A DNA stretch of 8,004 nt from positions 1 through 8,004 of the forward strand of contig JAKSUF010000061.1 in the NCBI GenBank assembly GCA_024409145.1. The letters run 5' to 3'. Position 1 is the stretch's first letter; every line of letters starts with the position of its first letter. Below, in pieces: positions 1-4,407 of this stretch. The notes below the pieces were generated by a model. It worked only from the letters and a program-made list of their open reading frames with translations, had not been told where the DNA came from and did no database searches. Source of the stretch: an archaeon (lineage in GTDB: Archaea > Methanobacteriota > Methanobacteria > Methanobacteriales > Methanobacteriaceae). Both the position numbers and the translations under genes were made by a program.

Positions 1-23
1 AATATCTCTTCAATATTACCCAA

Positions 24-1214
24 TTAACTATGAGTAACAATACTAATAATATCTCCATCACAAAGTTCATAATCACTAGCTATTCTCATATTTTTTCTTG
101 CATCAACAGCATGCATAAATTTATCTCCAATATCTGTATGAATAATATATGCAAGTTGTTTTGGATTAGAACCTCTTGGAACTAAAATAGCATCAGGAAG
201 AACATTACCTTTTTGATCAGTATATTTATGTTCATCTTCAACAGGATAAACAGAAATCATATCCAATAATTCAAAAATACCTTTATTTAAAGCATTTTGA
301 ATACCAGTACTTCCATAAACATCAAGAATATTAGTTTGAATATATTCTAAAGCTTTAATTTGATTAGGATTTAATTTATCTTTTTCAATAAGTTCAAAAC
401 TAGAATCACCAGAAACATAGGAAATTAAACCAGCTTTCGCAGCATTAACAAGAGCAAGTTCAGATTCTGCAGAAGTAGCAATTACATTAGGATATTTTTC
501 TCTAATTCTTTCTATGTTTTCTTTTGCACCAGGCAAATCTGCTTTATTTGCAATTACTAAACTTGGTTTTGCAATATTCAAAATATGTCTAACAAGATTA
601 ATTAAATCTTCTTCTTCCCATTTAGTATAATCAGAATCAACTTTTCTCATAGCTTCAATAATATCTTCAATAGCAATTCCAGTACCAGATAATTGATCAA
701 AAATAACTTTTGAAATATCTAAATGTTCAGCTTCTACTTTACGAATAAGTCTAACCCAATTTCTGTTAACAATTCCATACATCCACATTACAATTTCATG
801 TTCTAAAAACTCAATATCATCTAATGGATCATGAGAACCTAAATCAACAGGATTTCCTTCTTCATCTGTAGAACCAGAAGCGTCAATAACATGAATAAAT
901 ACTTTAGCTTGCATCAAATCATCTAAAAATTTATTCCCTAAACCTTTTCCTTCATGTGCTCCTGGAACAAGTCCTGCAACATCTATTAACTCTATAGGAA
1001 TCAATCTTTTACCATCAATACACTGAGAGTTTCTAGGATTACAAGTAACCTCTAACTCTTTACAAGGACATTCTGTAATTACATGAGCAATAGCTTTATT
1101 TGCATCAATTGTTGTAAAAGGATAATTTGCCATTTCAACTTTTGAAGCAGTAGCTGAATTAAAAAATGAAGATTTTCCAACATTTGGTTTTCCTGTAACT
1201 GCAATTTGAAGCAT
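24..1214 (-). CDS. ychF: YchF/Ola1-family translation-associated GTPase (archaeal type, with TGS domain)
   Basis: The 396-residue protein is a P-loop NTPase of the Obg/YchF class, a cytosolic family linked to ribosomes and translation. Visible motifs are the Walker A/G1 GKPNVGKS at residues 8-15, the YPFTTID switch I region at 31-37, G3 DVAG at 78-81 followed by the family signature GLVPGAHEGKGLG, G4 NKAD at 223-226, G5 SAE at 248-250, and a C-terminal TGS-like domain from about 320. NKAD predicts guanine specificity, whereas bacterial YchF has a degenerate G4 and binds ATP. Four cysteines (49, 51, 58, 65) lie between G2 and G3 and look like a metal-binding knuckle. The ATG at 1214 is preceded by GAGATGAT, an imperfect SD three bases away. 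The gene is complete and ends 23 bases from the window edge. It is separated from the PAC2 gene by 234 bp and a terminator, so it is probably its own unit. Family assignment is firm; the physiological role is not. Confidence 0.93.
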   Translation of the reverse strand: MLQIAVTGKPNVGKSSFFNSATASKVEMANYPFTTIDANKAIAHVITECPCKELEVTCNPRNSQCIDGKRLIPIELIDVAGLVPGAHEGKGLGNKFLDDLMQAKVFIHVIDASGSTDEEGNPVDLGSHDPLDDIEFLEHEIVMWMYGIVNRNWVRLIRKVEAEHLDISKVIFDQLSGTGIAIEDIIEAMRKVDSDYTKWEEEDLINLVRHILNIAKPSLVIANKADLPGAKENIERIREKYPNVIATSAESELALVNAAKAGLISYVSGDSSFELIEKDKLNPNQIKALEYIQTNILDVYGSTGIQNALNKGIFELLDMISVYPVEDEHKYTDQKGNVLPDAILVPRGSNPKQLAYIIHTDIGDKFMHAVDARKNMRIASDYELCDGDIISIVTHS

Positions 1215-1448
1215 AATATCATCTCTATAATTGAATAAAAATCTAAAATATAAATCTAAATAATATAAATTTAAATTTAATTAATAATATTAAAATAATA
1301 ATTAAAATAATAATCATTAATCTTAAAATAGCCTAAAAGAAATTAAATAATTAACTATTAATAATAATTAATTAAAAAAATAACTAATTAAATTAAGTAA
1401 TTAAATTAACTATTAACAAAAAATAAAAAATAAAAATGGATAATAAAA
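1215..1448 (-). promoter_or_regulatory. Intergenic region with candidate promoter for the YchF-like gene
   Basis: This 234-bp stretch is almost entirely A/T and has no plausible gene. On the minus strand a TATA-like TTTATATTA lies at about 1263-1271. That is 49-57 bases upstream of the start codon and would give a leader of roughly 25 nt. A second A/T element (ATTTATATTTTAGATTT) lies between it and the gene. The 11-mer TTAACTATTAA occurs twice (1351-1361 and 1406-1416) and recurs in the next intergenic region. In DNA this A/T-rich many sequences resemble TATA boxes, so the promoter position is a guess. The left end of the region holds the terminator of the PAC2 gene. Confidence 0.35.
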
Positions 1449-1454
1449 TTATCC
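1418..1454 (-). terminator. Hairpin plus T-runs at the end of the PAC2 gene
   Basis: On the minus strand the perfect inverted repeat GGATAAT-TTT-ATTATCC (1438-1454, 7-bp stem, 3-nt loop) is followed at once by three T-runs of 5, 6 and 6 (1432-1436, 1425-1430, 1418-1423). The 5' arm includes the last Gly codon and the TAA stop of the PAC2 gene. Oligo-T tracts alone terminate archaeal RNA polymerase; the added hairpin makes this look like a bacterial intrinsic terminator or a 3'-end stabiliser. Confidence 0.65.
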
Positions 1455-2225
1455 AATATATCTAAGATCATCTTTTGGTTGTTGTTGACCCATTGCTTTA
1501 TTCATCATTTCTTGTTCCATTTGTTGAGCTTTAGAAATCATTTCACGAACTTCTTCAGCACGTTCTTCTAATTTATCAGTATTAACCTCAATATTAAGAA
1601 GAATAGCTAATTTTTTAAGAATAGCTTCAGCTGCCTCAGCATCAATGAAATAACCTGGAGTTTTACCCATAAGACAAGACCCAGACATTCCTCTTAATCT
1701 ACCTAAACTTAAGAATAAACCAGAAGCTCCAACAATCCCACCATCAGCAGACCTAATTTCAATATCTGCTTCTTTTAAGATTTCTATACTTTTTTCATCA
1801 GTAGCAGCACCTAAAACACGGTCACCTTCAACAGCTTGACCAGTTGCAAGTCCACCTAAAGTATATAATTCACGAACACCTAAACTTTCAACAAAATCTA
1901 ATACAGAACCACAAAGTTCATATTGTCCTTCAGGAGATAAAGCTTGGCAATTACCAACAAGGAAAATAAAATCATGTCCTTCTTCATCATCAGATTTTAA
2001 GTAATACATTTCATTAATCATATCATCAACAATTCCACCTTCACCAACAAGAACTTGAGGTGGGAATAATGGAGAATAAATTTCTACAAATTTAGTAGCA
2101 TTTAATTCATCAATAACATGATCAATAGCTAATTTACCTACATGACCAATTCCAGGAAGTGCTTCAATGAATATAGGATTATTTAATTCAACTTCTTCTA
2201 AAACATTAAAGTGAGTAGTTTTCAT
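1449..2225 (-). CDS. PAC2-family protein, archaeal proteasome assembly chaperone homologue
   Basis: The 258-residue protein has the hallmarks of the PAC2 family (archaeal PbaA/PbaB type, related to eukaryotic Pba1/Pba2 proteasome assembly chaperones). The N-terminus carries the family motif EALPGIGHVGKLA (about residues 22-34), followed by SPLFPPQVLV at about 51-60, LGGLATG at about 123-129, and GGIVGASGLFL at about 162-172. A charged, Gln/Met-rich helix near 215-247 leads to the extreme C-terminus DDLRYIG. That tail resembles the HbYX-type tails used to dock on the 20S proteasome alpha ring, but its Tyr is third from the end rather than second. The ATG at 2225 is chosen because a perfect AGGTGAT SD (2229-2235) lies three bases upstream. 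The gene sits 290 bp downstream of nop10 and may have its own promoter. The role in proteasome assembly or activation is inferred from the family. Confidence 0.85.
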   Translation of the reverse strand: MKTTHFNVLEEVELNNPIFIEALPGIGHVGKLAIDHVIDELNATKFVEIYSPLFPPQVLVGEGGIVDDMINEMYYLKSDDEEGHDFIFLVGNCQALSPEGQYELCGSVLDFVESLGVRELYTLGGLATGQAVEGDRVLGAATDEKSIEILKEADIEIRSADGGIVGASGLFLSLGRLRGMSGSCLMGKTPGYFIDAEAAEAILKKLAILLNIEVNTDKLEERAEEVREMISKAQQMEQEMMNKAMGQQQPKDDLRYIG

Positions 2226-2228
2226 ATA

Positions 2229-2235
2229 ATCACCT
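2229..2235 (-). promoter_or_regulatory. Ribosome binding site of the PAC2 gene
   Basis: Perfect AGGTGAT, complementary to the archaeal 16S rRNA 3' end, lies three bases before the ATG at 2225. It fixes this start codon. Confidence 0.85.
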
Positions 2236-2280
2236 AGGAGTTAGAATAATAAAAAATAGTAAAAATAAAAAGCATAATTA

Positions 2281-2290
2281 ATAATATAAT
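2281..2290 (-). promoter_or_regulatory. Candidate TATA box for the PAC2 gene
   Basis: On the minus strand ATTATATTAT lies 56-65 bases upstream of the PAC2 ATG. Initiation about 25 bases downstream would give a leader of roughly 35 nt that contains the AGGTGAT SD. The geometry fits an archaeal promoter, but the A/T-rich background makes such matches common. Confidence 0.35.
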
Positions 2291-2349
2291 GCTGTAATGA
2301 ATAATTACTCAAATAAATAAAATTAAAAATTTAATAAGCCATTAAGCGT

Positions 2350-2508
2350 TAAATATTTAACTATAAATAAATTATAATTTTAGATAAATTATAATTTTGC
2401 TAAATATTTAACTATTAATAGGTAAAATTATACTCTTAATAAAAATTATTAATTATTTAACTATTAATAAGTAAAATAATACCCTTAATAAAAATTATTA
2501 ATTATTTA
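2350..2508. repeat. Tandem ~49-bp A/T-rich repeat between nop10 and the PAC2 gene
   Basis: Two adjacent 49-bp units (2402-2450 and 2451-2499) match at 45 of 49 positions by hand alignment. The first 9 bases of a third unit follow. A diverged earlier unit at 2350-2400 shares the opening TAAATATTTAACTAT and contains its own 15-bp direct repeat ATAAATTATAATTTT (2367-2381 and 2384-2398). Each of the two good units carries a perfect inverted repeat, TTAATAA-AAA-TTATTAA, at 2436-2452 and 2485-2501. The array lies just downstream of the nop10 stop, so on the minus strand it could form serial 3' hairpins with short T-runs. It may also simply be slippage-expanded DNA. No coding potential was seen. Confidence 0.75.
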
Positions 2509-2515
2509 TTAAGAA

Positions 2516-2683
2516 TTATTTATTAAGCATCTCTTTTTTTAATTGTCTGCGATATTTACCATATTTATCTTCAACAGAGAATTTTGGAGGGTAAATTACT
2601 TTTAAATTACCTCCACATTTAGGACAATTGTCCTCAAGTGTATAAATATTACAGACTGGACACTTATGCATTTTCATTTTCAT
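2516..2683 (-). CDS. nop10: Nop10, H/ACA ribonucleoprotein subunit
   Basis: The small 55-residue protein belongs to the Nop10 family. Nop10 binds the pseudouridine synthase Cbf5 in H/ACA guide-RNA complexes that modify rRNA. A zinc ribbon is visible as C8-x2-C11 ... C20-x2-C23, followed by the family signature YPPKFSVEDKYGKYRRQLKK (about residues 31-50) that lies along Cbf5. The start at 2683 is chosen because the reading frame further upstream overlaps the end of the aIF2-alpha gene and has no family similarity. From 2683 the first cysteine falls at residue 8, as I recall for other archaeal Nop10 proteins. In-frame ATGs at 2677 and 2671 are possible alternatives. There is no strong SD. The gene starts 13 bases after the aIF2-alpha stop, so translation is probably coupled or re-initiated. 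Length and motifs are normal for the family. Confidence 0.93.
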   Translation of the reverse strand: MKMKMHKCPVCNIYTLEDNCPKCGGNLKVIYPPKFSVEDKYGKYRRQLKKEMLNK

Positions 2684-2696
2684 CGAATTCGTCTCA

Positions 2697-3479
2697 TTAA
2701 TTGTCAATTTCACGTAAGAATTCGCCTTTACCACCAGCATTTTCAACTATGGTAACTGCTTTTTCAGCTGCATTTTTAAGTAATTTTTCAGCTTTAATAT
2801 AATCATCAGAAGTAACAGTTATTCTATAACGAGGAGCTCCTACGCATTGAACTTGAATATCTTTATCTTCAGCTGCTAAGAGAGCTTCCTTAATAATTTC
2901 TACTCCATTAGATTCATAGTTTTCAATATCTACATATCCAGAAATATGAACTTCAGGAGGAGTAATATTTCTTACAGCTACTTCAGTAATAGCATTAGCC
3001 CATTCTTCACTAATTCCTTCTTCAATAAGAGATTCTGCACCTTCATCAGAAGCAGTTTCAAATGCACCATAAACATCACCAAAGATGTCCATAAGTTCAT
3101 AACCTACTTCATCATAAGCTGCTTCTAAATCTTTATCTAAGGATTTAGCTACTAATTCTAAAAATTTTTCAGCTTTTTGCTCAATTTTCCATTGCTGGAT
3201 TTTTTTAGTCCTTTGATCTTCTCTAATTCTTTTTAAAGATGCATCAACATGACCTTTTTTAGGATTAACCCTTAAAACACGAGCAACAATTTTTTGGTTT
3301 TCTCTTACATGATCTCGAATATTTTTAACCCAACCAGAAGAAACTTCGGAAATATGAATAAAAGCTTCTTTACCTTCATATTCTTCTAATTTAGCAAAAG
3401 CACCATAGTTAAGAACTTTATAAACAGTACCAACTATAAGGTCCCCTTCATCTGGCCATTCTTGATTTTTTCTTACCAA
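2697..3479 (-). CDS. eif2a: Translation initiation factor aIF2 subunit alpha
   Basis: The 260-residue protein is the archaeal IF2 alpha subunit, part of the heterotrimer that brings initiator Met-tRNA to the small ribosomal subunit. An S1/OB-fold domain spans about residues 11-86 (GTVYKVLNYGAFAKLEEYEG, then HISEVSSGWVKNIRDHV). A helical domain follows at about 90-170, and an alpha/beta domain at about 175-255 binds the gamma subunit. Ser47 and Ser48 lie in the loop equivalent to the regulatory phosphorylation loop of eukaryotic eIF2-alpha. The start codon is TTG: an in-frame TAA sits immediately upstream, there is no other Met before residue 130, and a GGTG SD lies 6 bases upstream. The protein begins MVRKNQEWPDEG, a typical archaeal N-terminus. 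The gene follows rps27e after 110 bp and precedes nop10 by 13 bp. Confidence 0.96.
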   Translation of the reverse strand: MVRKNQEWPDEGDLIVGTVYKVLNYGAFAKLEEYEGKEAFIHISEVSSGWVKNIRDHVRENQKIVARVLRVNPKKGHVDASLKRIREDQRTKKIQQWKIEQKAEKFLELVAKSLDKDLEAAYDEVGYELMDIFGDVYGAFETASDEGAESLIEEGISEEWANAITEVAVRNITPPEVHISGYVDIENYESNGVEIIKEALLAAEDKDIQVQCVGAPRYRITVTSDDYIKAEKLLKNAAEKAVTIVENAGGKGEFLREIDN

Positions 3480-3589
3480 TTAAAACACCAAATAAAAAAT
3501 AGTTAAGATTTCAATTAAAATATTAAAAAACATATAGTGATTAATAAGTTAATTGAATCTAATATATTCAAGATTTTAATAAATCTAAC
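3480..3589 (-). promoter_or_regulatory. Spacer between rps27e and aIF2-alpha with possible internal promoter
   Basis: This 110-bp A/T-rich gap holds two TATA-like sequences on the minus strand: AATATATT (3561-3568) and CTATATG (3531-3537). Initiation from either would give a leader of roughly 30-60 nt for the aIF2-alpha gene. A 6-bp-arm inverted repeat, AGATTT-N4-AAATCT (3571-3586), lies just after the rps27e stop. It has no strong T-run, so read-through from the ribosomal genes is likely. Confidence 0.3.
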
Positions 3590-3769
3590 TTAATCTAAAA
3601 CTTCATCAATGTGAGCCATGATTTTAGCTTTAGCTCCACGGGATTTAACAATAGTTTTACCGCAGATAATACATTTAACATCAGAAGCTGCACGATCGAA
3701 TATGATTTGTTCGTTTTCACAATCTAAACATTTTACTCTTAAAAAGTTTCCTCTACCATTACTAGCCAT
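3590..3769 (-). CDS. rps27e: 30S ribosomal protein S27e (eS27)
   Basis: The 59-residue small-subunit protein contains a four-cysteine zinc ribbon, C14-x2-C17 and C33-x2-C36, with the family pattern FLRVKCLDCENEQIIFD before and VKCIICGKTI around the second pair. Length is normal for archaeal S27e. The start is the ATG at 3769, which gives MASNGRGNFL. A GTG nine bases upstream in the same frame would add three residues, but that GTG is part of the perfect AGGTGAT SD (3774-3780), so it cannot be the start. The SD itself overlaps the TAG stop of rpl44e, which implies tightly coupled translation of the two ribosomal genes. Identification is secure. Confidence 0.96.
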   Translation of the reverse strand: MASNGRGNFLRVKCLDCENEQIIFDRAASDVKCIICGKTIVKSRGAKAKIMAHIDEVLD

Positions 3770-3773
3770 ACAA

Positions 3774-3780
3774 ATCACCT
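3774..3780 (-). promoter_or_regulatory. Ribosome binding site of rps27e overlapping the rpl44e stop
   Basis: AGGTGAT lies four bases before the rps27e ATG. Its first two bases are the last two of the rpl44e TAG stop (TAGGTGAT). It excludes the GTG inside the SD as a start codon and couples the two genes. Confidence 0.9.
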
Positions 3781-4057
3781 AATTAGATACCCATTCAGGT
3801 TTACCTACTCTGAAAGATTTTCTGATGTGGGATTTTCCACATTCTTTACATTTATATCTTAAATCTAATTTTTTAACCGGTTTGTTACCACCTGGTAATG
3901 GTCTTGGATAACCTCTGTACCCTGCAGTAACTCTTCTGAATTGTCTTTGACCCCATTTTAATTCACTAGCTTTTCTTTTTTTAGAAGTATGTACTTCATG
4001 CACTGTATGTTTTCTACAGTGAGGACAGTAAGTTCTTTTTTCTTTAGGAATTTTCAT
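3779..4057 (-). CDS. rpl44e: 50S ribosomal protein L44e (eL42)
   Basis: The 92-residue basic protein of the large subunit belongs to the L44e/eL42 family, which lies near the E site and the CCA end of the exiting tRNA. It opens with MKIPKEKRTYCPHCRKHTVH and has zinc-ligand pairs C11-x2-C14 and C70-x2-C73, separated by a long basic loop containing YPRPLPGGNKPVKK (about residues 50-63). That loop aligns with the conserved glycine/lysine/proline segment that in eukaryotes reaches the E site. The ATG at 4057 has a GAGGT SD six bases upstream. The gene ends in TAG embedded in the SD of rps27e. It is first in the ribosomal/aIF2/Nop10 block and is preceded by an unusual 350-bp leader or promoter region with repeats and palindromes, which suggests specific regulation. 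Confidence 0.97.
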   Translation of the reverse strand: MKIPKEKRTYCPHCRKHTVHEVHTSKKRKASELKWGQRQFRRVTAGYRGYPRPLPGGNKPVKKLDLRYKCKECGKSHIRKSFRVGKPEWVSN

Positions 4058-4074
4058 TTTATAACCTCTTTGAT

Positions 4075-4095
4075 GTCTATAATCACATTATAGAC
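4075..4095 (-). promoter_or_regulatory. Perfect inverted repeat just upstream of rpl44e
   Basis: The sequence GTCTATAAT-N3-ATTATAGAC is a perfect palindrome with 9-bp arms, ending 17 bases before the rpl44e ATG and about nine bases upstream of its SD. It could be a repressor operator over the promoter or an RNA hairpin next to the SD. The two-base AC at 4094-4095 is shared with a second palindrome, ACTTTAT-A-ATAAAGT (4094-4108, 7-bp arms). The two together form a contiguous double palindrome. Its presence is certain; its function is inferred. Confidence 0.6.
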
Positions 4096-4114
4096 TTTAT
4101 AATAAAGTATTACA

Positions 4115-4216
4115 ACAAACCACTAGGAACTGATTAGGTTTCCAAGTCGCATGAGGATAATTATCACAAACTAATAAGAACTGATTAGGTTTCCCACGAG
4201 CTTGAGAATATCTTGA
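4115..4216 (-). repeat. Two tandem 51-bp units in the rpl44e leader or promoter region
   Basis: Units at 4115-4165 and 4166-4216 start with ACAAAC and share an identical 17-bp core (plus strand GAACTGATTAGGTTTCC at 4127-4143 and 4178-4194). Hand alignment gives 37 matches in 51. On the transcribed strand the right-hand unit can fold AAA(C)CTAAT with ATTAGTTT around an 8-nt loop. The left-hand unit can pair AAACC with GGTTT around a 15-nt loop. G+C in 4121-4210 is 34 of 90 by count, against 10 of 120 in 4261-4380, so the element stands out as a possible structured RNA. If transcription starts near TATA-like sequences at 4252-4264 or 4230-4238, both units lie in the rpl44e 5' leader. No open reading frame or known RNA motif was recognised. 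Confidence 0.7.
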
Positions 4217-4335
4217 TAATAGTAAAATCGATATAGTATTATCATAGATACATTAAATATATTTGTTAATAAATTATATTTAAATGTTTGTAAAAATAAG
4301 AAAAAATTAAAAATAAATTATAAACAAATACTCAT
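4217..4335 (-). promoter_or_regulatory. A/T-rich region with candidate distal promoter for rpl44e-rps27e
   Basis: No gene is seen here. On the minus strand AAATATATTTAATG (4251-4264) and ACTATATCG (4229-4237) are TATA-like. Initiation from either would place the two 51-bp units in the leader, about 150-175 nt long. Arms GATAATA (4215-4221) and TATTATC (4237-4243) form a 7-bp inverted repeat. A promoter nearer the gene, inside the palindromes at 4075-4108, is also possible. Confidence 0.3.
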
Positions 4336-4376
4336 AAAAAATAAAAAAATAATAAAAAAATAAAAATGATGAAAAA
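4336..4376 (-). terminator. Oligo-T terminator of the adhesin-like gene
   Basis: On the minus strand five T-runs of 5, 5, 7, 7 and 6 occur within 41 bases, starting 31 bases after the TAA stop of the adhesin-like gene. Serial oligo-T tracts are the normal archaeal termination signal. This one separates the adhesin transcript from rpl44e. Confidence 0.65.
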
Positions 4377-4407
4377 TTCACATTAAGTTAAATCAATTAG
4401 GCTAAAA

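Noticed and set aside
1..23. Start of another minus-strand gene after the YchF-like stop (TTG at 23)
   Set aside because: Only seven codons are visible and there is no SD before the TTG, so it cannot be supported.
2350..2508. CRISPR array
   Set aside because: The ~49-bp units are contiguous near-copies without unique spacers, and no cas genes are present.
2684..2746. N-terminal extension of Nop10 by 21 residues from an ATG at 2746
   Set aside because: Most of the extension overlaps the aIF2-alpha coding end, and it places the conserved zinc ribbon far from the N-terminus, unlike the family.
2946..3128. Plus-strand open frame opposite aIF2-alpha
   Set aside because: It is an antisense shadow of a firmly identified gene, has no SD, and its Phe/Ser-rich composition reflects the complementary strand.
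3770..3778. GTG start for S27e, three residues longer
   Set aside because: The GTG is inside the AGGTGAT ribosome binding site of the ATG at 3769.
4137..4200. tRNA-like GGTTTCC segments
   Set aside because: No acceptor stem, anticodon arm or matching T-arm could be built around them.
4121..4220. C/D-box guide RNA in the rpl44e upstream repeats
   Set aside because: CTGA occurs twice on the plus strand with ATGAGGA and TTGAGAA nearby, but order and spacing do not fit C-D'-C'-D, and the minus strand has no CTGA.
4366..4372. ATGATGA resembling a C box on the plus strand
   Set aside because: No D box or terminal stem at the required distance; it lies within the adhesin terminator.
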